This document shows, piece by piece, positions 21,901 through 33,397 of a DNA stretch of 64,000 nt. The notes beneath the pieces were generated by a model. The model was not told the DNA's origin, searched no databases, and worked only from the letters and a program-made list of their open reading frames with translations. This stretch comes from Tieghemiomyces parasiticus. Taxonomy: Eukaryota > Kickxellomycota > Dimargaritomycetes > Dimargaritales > Dimargaritaceae. The stretch covers positions 1-64,000 of the forward strand of contig JANBPT010000160.1 of NCBI GenBank assembly GCA_027575765.1, read 5' to 3'. The translations under genes and the position numbers were made by a program. How positions within the stretch are numbered: the stretch's first letter is position 1; the number at the start of each line of letters is the position of its first letter.

Positions 21901-23112
21901 TGCTGTGGGCTTCGCATGTTATTTTCATCATGTCCCCTGGTATAATATTTATCTTCTTAGACCGCGGCAGCACGTGTCTCTGTGTATACTATTCCCTGGC
22001 TTGATGTGCACTTGTTGTCGATATCCTGCACGGGGTTGCTGGGGTGGATGGTAGATTGAGGGATGGCCACCGGCGAGTGGCCGTATATCGGTCCCGGTCC
22101 CCACAATCAACCTCGCCACACCGATCCCTCTGCCAACGCCCTAAAGCCCAGCGAGTTGGCTGGTCTGCCAGGTCACTGTCCGCCTGCGATTCAGTCCCCT
22201 ACACCCACCCTTAGGTTGAGACATTCCACTGCCGTTACACTTGACCCCTTGACTCCTGGAGTTTAATATACCCCATCCCCTTTGGCAGTGGCCCGTTGAG
22301 CCTATCCGACGCATCGTAGATTGGGGTAAAATGTAAAGCCTCGTCCCATTGTACAAGCTGCCGAAATTACCACTTGGCCTCTCTCTCTCTCTCTCACTGG
22401 AGGAGTCGGACCAAACCCCCCCCCCTCTCTCTTCCTCCACACTGCGCCACTCTCCTTCTCCCCTCATCCGGCGTGTCCCACCATCCCCCAGCTTTAGGCG
22501 CAACTTGGATTCACCACTAGAACAAAATCTCCCACCAACCAATCCATCCAACCAACCCGGCGAGACATGGAGAAAGGAGCCGATGGGAGTGGTGCCAAAG
22601 ACCGCCGGTACCAACCAACCAGCTACCCTGAAGTCACCTGGCCAACCCCGCGTGGCGTTTCTCACCGCCGGTGCTGGTCGGTAATCTATGCCCACTACAC
22701 ATATCCCGGTGCCTAGCTTGCGGGGTGATCGGTGCTGGCCGAGGAGAGTTAAGGTATGCGAGCCCGTGGCTCATCCACGCAGCTTCCCCCCTGGCCTACC
22801 CTAGCTTGAATCTGGCCCCCTAGTCTACCCTGCCAACCCGTGGCTCGTTGGCTGGTGGCTGTGTCCACTTTTTTTTTCATCCCTCAACGACTGGTATGCT
22901 ACAGCAGTATTAAAAGGCTGTCCTTGCCCCTCTCTAGTCGCGACCCAAAATGAACTTCACCTCGGCTCACATTCACTAACCTTATATTTTAATTCATTTC
23001 CCATCAGTCAGCGGTCAAGGCCTCGTCGCTCCGCTATCGTCCCTCTTCTTTCCGTCCGACACCCACGTCCTCTCACTTTACGGTACTTACCGTATCCCAT
23101 CCTCCGACCGTC
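18991..23112. other. 4 kb gene-poor stretch
   Basis: No supported gene. It holds a perfect 14-base palindrome (20873-20886, CAACACCGGTGTTG), a short CT repeat at 22379-22395, and a pyrimidine-rich region with a TTAAAAGG string near 22910 that may serve the desaturase gene. Plus-strand frames at 20648-20854 and 22349-22684 are not convincing. Confidence 0.4.
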
Positions 23113-24264
23113 ATGACTGCGGACACACCGGTGAAGCCGCTCACGCGCACCACCGACCTCGAGTCGACCTTTGTGCCCCCTAATATCGGCATCAAAGAAA
23201 TCCGCGACGCTGTGCCTGCCCACTGCTTCGAGCGCAGCACCCTGCGGTCGTCCCTCCACCTCGCGGCGGATCTGGCCCTGGTGGCCCTGTTTGGGCTTCT
23301 GGCCTCCCTCATCGACTCCTACTTGCCGACCCCACTGCGCTACCTGGCATGGCCACTGTACTGGGTGAGCCAGGGCGTCGTAGCTACCGGTATATGGGTC
23401 ATTGGCCACGAGTGTGGCCACCAGTCCTACTCGGCGTCCAAGACGATCAACAACGCTGTTGGGTGGGTCGTGCACTCAGCCTTACTGGTCCCCTATCACT
23501 CATGGCGTTTCACGCACTCCAACCACCACAAGGCCACTAACCACATGGCCCGCGACGAGGTGTTTGTTCCCAAGACCCGCCAGCAGCGCAATCTGGTGCC
23601 TACCGCCGCCGTGATCCCGTCTATCCTGGCCGCCACCGAAGACGCCCCGCTCTCTACTCTCTACACCGCCCTGGGTTCTGGCCTGGTCGGCTGGCCCCTG
23701 TACCTCTTCACCAACGCCTCTGGTCCCAAGTACGCCCGCGGCGCTTCCCACTTCGACCCCAACAGCGTCCTGTTCAAGCCCACCCAGTACCGCGAGATTA
23801 TCATGTCCGACGTGGGTGTCCTGCTCACCCTGGCCGCTTTGGGCTACGCCGGCGTCACTTTCGGTTTCTTGGCCGTGCTCAAGTTCTACGTGATCCCCTA
23901 CCTCTTTGTGAACTTTTGGCTGGTCACCATCACTTTCCTGCAGCACACCCATCCAGCCGTCCCGCACTACCGTGCTGAGGAGTGGAACTTTGTCCGCGGC
24001 GCTCTCTGCACCGTCGACCGCAGCTTCGGCGTCATTCTTGACCACGCCTTCCACCGCATTACCGATACCCATGTGGCCCACCACTTGTTCTCCACCATGC
24101 CCCACTACCACGCCGAGGAGGCTACCCGCGCCATCAAGAAGGTCCTCGGTCCCTATTACTACATTGATAATACACCCTGGTACCAGGCCCTCTGGGACAC
24201 TCACGCCACTTGTCACTTTGTCGAGGACGAGGGTAACGTGCTCTTTTGGCGCCACGAGGCCTAA
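23113..24264 (+). CDS. acyl-lipid desaturase, Delta12/omega-6 type, 383 aa
   Basis: A membrane di-iron fatty acid desaturase of the ER, expected to turn oleoyl into linoleoyl chains on phospholipids using cytochrome b5. All three histidine boxes are present: His-Glu-Cys-Gly-His (99-103), His-Ser-Asn-His-His (135-139, within Arg-Phe-Thr-His-Ser) and His-Val-Ala-His-His (320-324). Hydrophobic stretches at about 48-68, 80-98, 232-256 and 258-276 fit the usual membrane topology. The Gln-His-Thr-His-Pro and Asp-His-Ala-Phe-His motifs before box 3 are typical of the Delta12/omega-3 group. Length is normal and there is no intron. Omega-6 and omega-3 enzymes are hard to tell apart by eye, so regioselectivity is inferred. 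It is convergent with the NDP kinase gene. Confidence 0.92.
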   Translation: MTADTPVKPLTRTTDLESTFVPPNIGIKEIRDAVPAHCFERSTLRSSLHLAADLALVALFGLLASLIDSYLPTPLRYLAWPLYWVSQGVVATGIWVIGHECGHQSYSASKTINNAVGWVVHSALLVPYHSWRFTHSNHHKATNHMARDEVFVPKTRQQRNLVPTAAVIPSILAATEDAPLSTLYTALGSGLVGWPLYLFTNASGPKYARGASHFDPNSVLFKPTQYREIIMSDVGVLLTLAALGYAGVTFGFLAVLKFYVIPYLFVNFWLVTITFLQHTHPAVPHYRAEEWNFVRGALCTVDRSFGVILDHAFHRITDTHVAHHLFSTMPHYHAEEATRAIKKVLGPYYYIDNTPWYQALWDTHATCHFVEDEGNVLFWRHEA

Positions 24265-24641
24265 AGTCGCTGTCCGCCCCCCCCCCTCACCACTATCATT
24301 TTTCACGTTCCGTACTTCACTTTCCACTGCTCCTTAGCTGTCTCTCTGTAATTAAAATCATTCAACCCCCTAAGCACGTTTGCCGCGGTCTCCCAACATT
24401 TCATCTCCGAAGTGGCGGATCGGGCAGTCGCCCCCTACAAAATGTGCCACTGTATTCTTATTCCTGGCTATTCCGCCCATTTGTTCCCCAATGTAAATTA
24501 GGCAGGCAACATAAGAAGTAGTGGGGCCATGGTGGTTTAATTCACTTTTAATAATGGTGCCAACAGCCGCCTTGCAAAGACGGCTACAGCATCATAGCCA
24601 GCAACTCCTGCCGCCGGTGAAAATTGGCTTGGGCGGGGATC
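24265..24641. other. convergent 3' intergenic region
   Basis: 377 bases between two converging stop codons. Pyrimidine-rich sequence follows the desaturase stop, and AATAAT/AATTAAA-like strings near 24345 and 24550 may serve 3' end formation on either strand. No gene is seen. Confidence 0.4.
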
Positions 24642-25358
24642 TTAGTTGTCGGCGGTGACCCACTCAGCGTTGGACGGGGTCCAGTCAGCCAGTTCATTCT
24701 CGTTGAACCACAAGGTGATCTCAGTGAGGGCACTCTCAAAGGAGTCAGAGCCGTGGATGATGTTGCGGCCGATGGACGTGCAGTAGTCGGCGCGGATGGT
24801 GCCGGGAGCGGCCTCCAGGGGGTTAGTGGCACCCAACATGCGGCGGCCCTGGCGGATCACGTCCTTACCTTCCCAGACCATAGCGACGACCGGGGCCTTG
24901 CCATTGGTCATGTAGTCAACCAGGCCGTTAAAGAATGGCTTGGTACGGAGGTCAGCGTAGTGCTTCTCGGCCAGCGACTTAGACGGCACAGTCAGCTTGA
25001 GACCCACCAGCTTGTAGCCGCGGGCCTCGAAGCGCTTGATGATGTCACCAACCAGGGCGCGCTGCACACCGTCGGGCTTGACAGCGATGAAAGTGCGCTC
25101 CTGGCTGGTGCCCTTGATACCTGCCGCTGGGGTGCGGCTGTCGTTGTACAGCGGAGTGCCCAGGGGGGCAGACTGCGACTGGTAGTACCAGGCAGAGCCG
25201 GCGCCGACCACACTGAGGGCACCCATAGTGAGACCGCTAGTGCGAGCACCAGATGCAGCTGGTCCGGCAGCGCCGGCGCTCGAGTAGGCACGCTGGCCGG
25301 CGGACTTGACCAGGCGGACAGCCTGACGAGAGCCGTTGAAGAGGGTACGGGACAGCAT
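24642..25358 (-). CDS. mitochondrial nucleoside diphosphate kinase, 238 aa
   Basis: Transfers the terminal phosphate from ATP to other NDPs through a phosphohistidine. The kinase domain runs about residues 88-236: [11 protein letters not shown] (90-100), then Gly-Ala-Thr-Asn-Pro (176-180), and the active-site Asn-Ile-Ile-His-Gly-Ser-Asp-Ser with catalytic His202. The first 87 residues are extra compared with cytosolic enzymes. They begin with an Arg/Ser-rich presequence (through Arg-Ala-Tyr-Ser-Ser, 23-27) and have a hydrophobic Gly/Ala/Val segment at about 42-59. This fits import into mitochondria with a possible inner-membrane stop-transfer anchor, so intermembrane-space location is a reasonable inference. 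No intron is seen in the coding part. Confidence 0.93.
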   Translation of the reverse strand: MLSRTLFNGSRQAVRLVKSAGQRAYSSAGAAGPAASGARTSGLTMGALSVVGAGSAWYYQSQSAPLGTPLYNDSRTPAAGIKGTSQERTFIAVKPDGVQRALVGDIIKRFEARGYKLVGLKLTVPSKSLAEKHYADLRTKPFFNGLVDYMTNGKAPVVAMVWEGKDVIRQGRRMLGATNPLEAAPGTIRADYCTSIGRNIIHGSDSFESALTEITLWFNENELADWTPSNAEWVTADN

Positions 25359-26700
25359 TTTCTTTTGAAAGGTGTGAAGTTGGGTGCGGAGATCGGTCGG
25401 CGTCTAGCGGAAGTGATAGAGGGGATGAGAAAGGCTGAGGGATCAGTTGGTGATCTGCGGGGCTGCTGACAAGGTCAGAAAGACGTACAGATTGGATAAC
25501 AATGGCGATCTTCAACTTACCTATGTTGAGTGAATGTAGTTCGATAAGGTGAGAAGGACAGAGAGAAGCTAACCAGGGTAAAGTAGGGAGCGACAGGCCC
25601 TACTGGCCAGGTAGCAGGTGGGAGCAGCCTGGTGGCGAGAGGAGGGTTGGGGGCGAGGCGGCCTGGAGCAGTGCGAGGGGTGATCCATGGTACAGGCCTG
25701 GGTGGTGGGAGACTGCTAAAACGGGAGCGGTGACGATAGACACTCCTGATCCGTTGGCGGAAGGGAGCAAATTAGAGCTGGTGAGAGTGGCGTAGGCGGC
25801 AGAGGTTGATTGGCAAGTACAGCGGCCGGTGTTGGCAGCCTAATGAACCAAGGTAGTAATGGGCGGGGAAAGGGGCGTGCGAATGACCGGATAAAGGTGT
25901 AATGGGACGGCTTATCACCTGTACCCCTTCAATATTTCCAAACAGTATTCCAGCCCACTAACCCCCATTCTAATGCAGGTGATGCAAAGAGGTTGTCCTG
26001 GGTTGAAGCCGGGGGAGAGTAGAAGACCTCCTGCCAGTGCAACTTGGCCGGGTTAGGCTCTGCTAATTGTCTAGCATGGCTCGTTCTTTCATTGGTACGA
26101 TTTACTCCCACCACAGTTCTTCGTGCCGCCTTTCCACCATCCATGAGTTAAAGCATCCGTGGTCTTCATGTGCTAAGCGAAAATCCTGCAGGCCAGCAAT
26201 TGATATGTTCATACTCCAGCTTTTATGTTTCAACCTTCCATACCACGCTGACAGGCAGTGTGGACTATAGCATATCTATAGCCTGATATTATTTACTAAG
26301 AGCTACCCCATTCTCTTATTGGTCTTGACACCCACGAAAGTGACAATTACTTCGGCCGTCTATTAAATTTTGTAGGAGAGTACCATCACTGGTAGGGGAA
26401 GTGTAGTGAACTCGGGCCAGTTAGTAGCTGATAAGCGATGACTATTCCCCCCCCCAGCTGATCTCGGACCCTACCCTTATAACCTCTTCAATAAAGGAAC
26501 CTGGAACTGAAAAGTCATGTCAAGCACTAAGTTCTCCACCATCTCGCTAATGACTAGTGCCTCCAGCAAGGACGTTGTGTAGTCCATCTCGACATAGAAC
26601 CCACCAAGTTTGATTGTTCTGTACCGGACTACATTATCACAGATGAAAAGGCCTGGTCTAGGGCTACGCTGGAGACTTATGTGCTGATTCCAGTGGCCAG

Positions 26701-29340
26701 GGATAAGATCTCACAAGTGCCCCAGTTACTCATTTGGTTGTACTGACATTGCCATGTAATGAGGACAATTGAGATCTTGACTGTGAGATTGTATTGGCAA
26801 CTTAGGTCTATGACTGGGAGGAGCTCTCTGGATAGCCAATGCTATGCATTGTCATTTTTCATAGCAACATACCAAAATGTATAATGTTTGGCCGTTCAGC
26901 TTAACTGGTAAACGAACCAAACTTAGATAGTAGTTATAATTGTGAACTAGAATCCAGTGCATTTGGTTGTGACAACTCAAGTGGTAAAGATAATCAGAAG
27001 TGGGATTCTGTACATGTAACATTGGAACATGTTAGTGTACAGAACTGTCCATATATAAGCCTTTATGGGGGAGCAAGTATAAAGGATGAACTGAGTCTTA
27101 GAAATAAATAAATGATCAAGAATATGGTTGTTGGGACCTTAGGGGGAGCTGTATTGCAATTGGTACAAGGCATATCAGAGATAAGCTTAAAATATTAGGG
27201 TAAGATGTTGTGTTGGGGTTTTTATGAAGTAGTGCCTGAGGCGGAAAAAGAACAGGATAAACTGGGCAATGGGATTTGGTAAAGAAATGAAATGAGTAGA
27301 AAAGAGAAAATAAGAAAAGCCCAAGGTATGAGAGGAGCAGCTTCCCCATATCTTATACCAACTGGTTGTTCTACTACCAAGCCAGCTCTTATCATAGGGA
27401 AATGAAACTGGGTGGATGACTCAACTGGAGGGAGGGAGCTGGACCCCCCCTACACATGTAAGCCACAGTGACATCATGAATATATGGCCACAACTCCCTA
27501 GCACTGGCAATTGGCTGAAAAAAGTGACTCATGAAACTATTTGTGACACACTGCCAAGAACCAACCTTATGTACATCTCCTGGCTATATAAGCCAATGAT
27601 TCACAACCCTTGCTGTCTTTACTTATCTATGAAGTCTATCTCTCCAATTGCAATACAGCACCCTTTGGGGTCTTGACTGCCACCCCAGCAAACCACAAAT
27701 CAAGTGGCAAGAAACAAGTGTGGATCACATGGCCCCAGGTAATTCATGTTGGAATTTGAGTACCTGTGGGTTGTGTTTTTTAAGTGACCTGGGTGACTTA
27801 CAGGAGCCCAGGGTTAATTGTTAGTATAATGGTGTATGGTTGGGAGATATGAACTATAAAAGGCACTACAATGGTGAACCTTGCCACCCAGTTTATTGGT
27901 GGCATATTGAGTGGTTGCAAGCAGATAATGGGTAAAACCTGTGTATCTGCATGTGAACAGCAGCATTGATGAATATGACAGTAAAAGGAAACAAACTAGC
28001 CAGGGTAAACAAGTACAAGTGTCTGAGTGAGTGAGTGGGAGAATAGATAATGGCTACTGGCCAACCCTTTCCTCTTATCCTTCCTCCTTAGATGGCCCCA
28101 GTAGGCTCCTAGTAGACTGGTTGGTAGATCCCCCTAGCATTGGCCCCTCAAGTAGGATATGCCAACTGGGCCAAGTGTGATGTAGGGAGCTTGCTTTCCT
28201 GCCACACATACCTACTGAAGGTGTAAGACCTTGAAGTTGGACAGGCCTGGTGAAGCCTTGGTCAATACCAAAGTGGTGATTGGGAGCCACCACATAAGAT
28301 GATCCCAAGGTAAAGCCCAAGTCTACTATTTCAGAACCATAAATTCTGTGATAGTAGAATAGCCTTTTGGTTATGGTATTAGACTTGGGCCTAATATCAG
28401 CACAACCAGCATTATTGAGCATGCCAATTCCAGCAGGCATACAGTATGTGTTAACATGTAGACCACCTATTCCTAGGCCTCTGAAGATGCATAGGTATAA
28501 AACTCATACTTCTATTACCAAGCCAAAGCTGAATCAGAACAATTGCAATGTAGGTAGGCACCTGAGAGTGATTGGTATTCTAACAGGATAAGATTAGGTT
28601 GATAATGTATTTATTAAGGCGCTCCTTTATTGGCCTATACAGCTGGTGTAATGAGCATGGGAGGTACTAAGGGCTTATCCTAGGCAAGGTGCCTCTGGGC
28701 AAAGTGGTACAACAAACAATATGGAGATCCAAGGCAGGTGGTGTGGTGTCCCTACAAGTAACTTGACTGGTATGGTAGTGAGGAGGGTAGAGGATGGGGT
28801 GGAAGGTATGCAGGGTGGGGATGAGCAATACATTGTATTACACTGGTTGACCAACTATGCTGTTGATGATAGTCCAGAGTGTGACAGGTGATTTCCTAGG
28901 TTTGTATCTTAGCTACCATAAATGCTATGCTGAGCATACCATGCAAGTCCTATAATGGAGGCTTAAGTCATGGGACATAGTGGCCAGCCAGGATAAATGG
29001 TGGAAGCATTATGGAATGAAGAATTGGCCATTGGCTAACCAAGTACAAAACTGTGAGCAGGGCCCACTAACCTCACAGACTGATCAATATTCTATAATGT
29101 GTGTCTGCACAATAAATATTAGGCCAAGTTGGCACATATGAAGGGAGACCAATGAAGCTGGTCCAGATTATCTGGGTAAAATAAATGAGGAAAGATAAAG
29201 AAAAGTGAGAAAAGGAAGACTTATATGCAGTAAGGCAAACTGCAGGTGTGGGGTAAGGGGTGAGAGATATCAATAGCAAAAAAAATTAAAAACGCAGTGT
29301 AATAAGTGTGGTCAGAAAGGCCATCTGGCACTACAAGGTG
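26701..29340. mobile_element. CpG-free decayed retroelement region
   Basis: Reading base by base, 27244-28619 and 28622-29292 contain no CG dinucleotide at all, whereas flanking unique DNA has many. This is the mark of long-term cytosine methylation and deamination at silenced repeats. At 29298-29336 the plus strand encodes Cys-Asn-Lys-Cys-Gly-Gln-Lys-Gly-His-Leu, matching most of a retroviral-type gag CCHC knuckle but lacking the last Cys, followed soon by a stop. No integrase or reverse transcriptase could be read, and the element type is not resolved. Boundaries are approximate. Confidence 0.5.
27136..27675. repeat. imperfect inverted repeat pair
   Basis: GCTGTATTGCAATTGG at 27148-27163 is met in reverse complement near 27642-27660, and similarity extends outward for roughly ten more bases on each side. 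The arms are about 500 bases apart inside the CpG-free region. They could be terminal repeats of a small DNA element or two opposed pieces of one retroelement. Confidence 0.35.
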
Positions 29341-29615
29341 GATTTGCTTTTGGTTAGTACTCAGGGAACCCCTCCTATATGGGAACACTGCCCCATGAAT
29401 AGTATTATATAGCTAGAGGTACCCCTCTCACCCTTACTATATCAGCTCTGTCACCTGCCTTCTATTATACAGCTTAAAAAGGTTTGTCATTCTGGATGTA
29501 AAGTATTCCGTGTACTGCTTTCCATAACTACTATATCAGTAAAGTATATAGTTGGTACTTAAGTGGACTGCGGGGAACTGGTAAATACATTAATTCAAGT
29601 GCAAAACATGTGATT

Positions 29616-29619
29616 AAAA
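29616..29619 (-). terminator. Pol III T-run of tRNA-Arg
   Basis: On the minus strand TTTT starts four bases after the tRNA 3' end, the normal RNA polymerase III stop. Confidence 0.75.
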
Positions 29620-29622
29620 TGT

Positions 29623-29696
29623 CGATCCAAGCAGGACTCGAACCTGCAATCTCCTGATCCGTAGTCAGGTGCCTTATCCAATTTGGCCATTGGACC
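29623..29696 (-). tRNA. tRNA-Arg (ACG)
   Basis: A 74-base cloverleaf. The acceptor stem GGTCCAA pairs with TTGGATC (one G-U), with discriminator G. The D stem is GCC/GGC, the anticodon stem CCTGA/TCAGG with loop CTACGGA (anticodon ACG), and the T stem GCAGG/CCTGC with loop TTCGAGT. The A box lies in the D arm and the B box (GGTTCGAGTCC) in the T arm. There is no intron, and CCA is not encoded, as expected for a eukaryote. ACG would be read as inosine-CG and decode CGU/CGC/CGA. It sits at the edge of repeat DNA, a common landing area for retroelements. All stems are intact, so it is probably functional. Confidence 0.93.
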
Positions 29697-30156
29697 CGTT
29701 TTTCGTGTGGAGACCCAACATACTTTGGTCTCTTGAGGGTTCCTGAGGGGACCATGTATAAGGCTACGACTCCTCCGGCCTTGGAAAAAGGACGAGAGCC
29801 ACCAGAAGGAAGCTAATAGGCTAACCCAAGGCATGGGGAGATCAGTAAGCGATCTACCAAACCGCCCACCAATAGTATCCCTAATTTCCCATGACTTGGG
29901 TTTCATACTTTTCAATTTTACTTGTTTCAGACTTTTGGATTTTATTTGTTTCATCCCTCAGGTCGGCAGGAAAATGTCCACCAGCAAGAACAGCCAAGAG
30001 GACCAGAGAACCATTAATTATGTTTTCGAATTCTTCTATTGTATTTAAAGCCAAACCAACTGCACCTAATGGTTTGAGGAGTGTTTTTCCTACCCTGCCT
30101 TGGGGTACCTAGTTCTTATTAAAAATCAGGTTTATTATCTCTTCTTCACATTTGTT

Positions 30157-31120
30157 GTGAAGCCAAGCACGGCTTATCCCTTTGAGGAGCTGGAATAGGC
30201 CACGCCTATACAACCAGTGAAAGTAACAAAAGAAAAGAGACCGGGCAACCTCTGGGAGAGGCCCGGAAGAGATGGGGGGCCAGCCAGGCCCTTCACCAAT
30301 TAGCATTAATCATTTATTATAGTCATAGTATAAAAGCCGGGCCCAAGTATGCAACACAGGGCCTGGCAGCTTATTCCCAATTTCCTGTCCCATAGTGCTA
30401 TCTGTTGGCACTATTTCATTAGTAAAGTCTAGTACCAATATTCCCTTAAGCTCGTTTGTTGGTAACGTTTTCTAGACTTTGTATCAAGGTTTTCTCTATC
30501 AATAGTTAACCTATCAAACCTTGCGTTACAGATTTGGACAGCCCTGGTCCGACTGTATCTTCCTGAACTCTCCACTTCGTCTTGGAGGTTCTTTTGAAAG
30601 CGGGACCGGCTTCCAGATACCGGCCCGCTTTACATTGTGTGAAGCCAAGCACGGCTTCTCCCTTTGAGGAGCTGGAATAGGCCACGCCTATACAACCAGT
30701 GAAAGTAACAAAAGAAAAGAACCGGGCAACCTCTGGGAGAGGCCCGGAACAGACGGGGGACCAGTCAGGTCCTCCACTAGTTAGCATCAATTATTTATTA
30801 TAGTCCTAGTATATAAGCCAGGCCCAAGTATGCAACACAGGGCCTGGCAGCTTATTTCCCAATTTCTGTCCCATAGTGCCATCCTTTGGCACTATTCCGT
30901 TAGTAAAGTCTATTACCAATATTCTCCTAAGCTTGCTTGTTGGTAAACGTTTCTAGATTTTATTTGAAGTTTTCTCCGTCAATAGTTTACATAATTTATT
31001 TTTCATTGAAGATTTGGATACTGCCACCCCAACTGCATATCCCCAAACTCTCCACTCCGTCTTGGTGGTTCTTTTGAAAGTGGAACCAACTATTTGATCT
31101 TGGCCTGCTTTACCTTTTTG
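30157..31120. repeat. tandem repeat of a 482-bp unit, two copies plus start of a third
   Basis: Unit 1 is 30157-30638 and unit 2 is 30639 to about 31120; a diverged third start may follow (about 31121-31150). Each unit begins GTGAAGCCAAGCACGGCTT and carries a TATA-like box in the same place (TATAAAAG near 30330; TATATAAG at 30810-30817), followed by AGC, then C-G or C-A, then GGCCCAAGTATGC. Many differences between the copies are CG in one and TG or CA in the other. The internal TATA box and the location beside a tRNA gene would suit long terminal repeats, but no internal retroelement lies between them, so the element type is open. Confidence 0.8.
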
Positions 31121-32272
31121 TGGTGCAGACACCTGCTTTGCCCCCTGAAGGGATCTAGCAATCATGTCAATGTTCTAAAAGCATAAACAAGGGCCAATCC
31201 CCTATATGGGGAAAGGCCATTATAAGTTTATGGTTACACACAATATGCAGGGGGATGTAGATCCTCCCCTGCACACAAGTGTAAGAAGCAAGCCTGCACA
31301 AGTAGGCAAGGGCTTGTCAGTTAGTTTTATCATTTCCTGACATTTTACTTGGTTACATTCTGTATTTATTTTAGCATAGCTGGGGCACCATTGTGGTCCC
31401 ATACTATTTACTTAAGCACTTGTAGTAATCAAACCATTTTCCTCTGTTTTTCCATTGGACCAAGACTATTGTTGCATACAGTCCAACCAAAGTATCTTAT
31501 CCAAGGCCTAGCACCACATCTTTTCTGGTGCCCTCACTTTATGAGGCCTCTTAAAGGTTCCCTACCACTTGACATACCTAGCAGTATGTCCTGCTTATGT
31601 AGTGTGATGGGAGGAATATCCCGCCCCAACTGTGGGAGGAATTCCATACTCCCTCATCTAAGATAAGGAGCTCACTGGAAGAGAGACCAAGGACAAGGTG
31701 GGCTTTCACTTAATTGATTTAAATACATCTGATTATTCAACTGTTACAAGGGAATCTGAAAGTAGAAGGCTAATGACAAAGGAGTAAATGGACAAACAAA
31801 CAGGGACAGGGAACACATGGGCCTAGGTCAATCTGAGAATGGAGATTAGGAGTTCCTACTTCCTATTAGTCGAGGTTGGTCTCCTTTTATCATTTGTGTG
31901 TTATGTTTAAGGGATAAAATGGTGGATGTAATTATAAATGCCACAGTAGAGAAAAAAAGAGGATAGTAAAAAAGCCCAAGCTAGGAAGACTGGAAATGGT
32001 TGTTGGTCAATTGGTCTATTGTAATAACTACTAGTACACCCAACCCAGATTAGCAATAAAGCTGGTCAAGGTTTATCAGCCAGCTATGGTGAGTAGCTAT
32101 TTTTGGTTGGCAATGATCATGCCCGCTGCTATGTTGCGGCTGGTGTGCCACAACCAGGGCTAGTAAGTCTCAATGGAAAACCGGCAGACGGGCAGTGCTG
32201 CCGATTTATGGACACCATGTTCACCTAAAGGGAAAGCTAAATGAAAGAAAGGAAGATAAAAAAGGAAGGAGG

Positions 32273-32278
<6 letters not shown>

Positions 32279-32342
<64 letters not shown>
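32279..32342. repeat. (GA)32 microsatellite
   Basis: 64 bases of uninterrupted GA dinucleotide, flanked by purine-rich sequence on both sides. Likely polymorphic in length. Confidence 0.97.
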
Positions 32343-32348
<6 letters not shown>

Positions 32349-33389
32349 AATACAAAGGGATCTCAGATTGATCTGTGGAAGAAGTGGTAACCATCCTCCA
32401 TCTAGAATTCTTAAGGCTGACCACTGCAGTGACAGCTACAGGGCTTGGGCACGGATATGGCGAGCTGTGTAGGGTAGGGGGGAGGGATAAACTTTGCAAT
32501 CCATAGATCATAAGCATAGCCGTCACTTGGATGTGGACACTGCTGGAGTGGGCCACCTAATCGTAAATCCCTTCCTCTACCTATGTATCCTTTTGTAGAG
32601 TTTAATCACCTAAATGCCAACCTTGTATTGTGTATAATCAACCACTCCCCACAAGTGTGTTAAATCTGTAGAGCCGCTTAAGGTTGCCCATTTGTGCCTG
32701 TAGCTTTAACCCTCGCAATGCTGAGCACCATGCAGAGTCAGGACCAAAGGCCGTGGTTAACGCTTTGGTTCGGCTCGGTTCGTCACGGGACGGTTGGGCG
32801 AGGGAATGATGGGTTTTACTCTTTATTTCGCCCCACTTTTTCCCAGCCATCCGTATATATCAATGACATACCAATTACAATCGATAATAATTAGGACTGG
32901 CTCAACTTTAACCCCTATTTTTGCTCTGATACGTTCTGTTCCCGAATGTGAATACAAAAATTTTATTCAAATAGAGTAAAGGAGCAGAGGAATGAAACAA
33001 ATGGAGAACAAAGACTAGGCTCGGGCCCGCCGCTTTAGCCGGCTGGTATGGTGGGTGCACATGTCCAATCACCAACACAATTAACTCGCGGCCCTCTCCC
33101 TTCTTTCCAGAGCAAGTGGAGGGGTTACAAGTGAGCCAGCTACGAATGGAAGCATGACGGGCCTTGAGGCTGTACTGTGAGGCTTAGCCGAAAGTGATAC
33201 AAGAGGAAAGACAAAGAAATCCATAAGGGCGGCCTATAGGGGTGGTGACAGTGAGGGCCAAGTGCAAGGTACTCACCGCAAGGGATTCGTATGGTAAGGG
33301 GCCGCCGTCGCCATTAGCTGGGCCCTGAGAGGAAGGAACGGGGAGATCAGGCGCTGCATAGACCAGGCCTGAGGACTAGTGGGGCCCCT

Positions 33390-33397
33390 TATAAATA
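33390..33397 (+). promoter_or_regulatory. TATA box of Gly-rich secreted gene
   Basis: TATAAATA about 200 bases before the chosen ATG, preceded by a GC-rich block and followed by a C/A-rich leader. A transcription start near 33420-33430 would be expected. Confidence 0.5.

Noticed and set aside
23500..24327. 275-codon minus-strand frame
   Set aside because: Antisense shadow of the desaturase gene, whose histidine boxes are on the plus strand.
24624..25469. 281-codon plus-strand frame
   Set aside because: Antisense shadow of the NDP kinase gene; low-complexity Gly/Val/Ala-rich translation.
28075..28440. 121-codon minus-strand frame in the CpG desert
   Set aside because: Looks somewhat protein-like but matches no domain I know; in CpG-free DNA it is more likely relic or chance.
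30157..31120. Calling the tandem units solo LTRs
   Set aside because: The TATA-like boxes and tRNA neighbourhood fit, but no internal region, primer-binding site or target-site duplication was seen, so only a tandem repeat is claimed.
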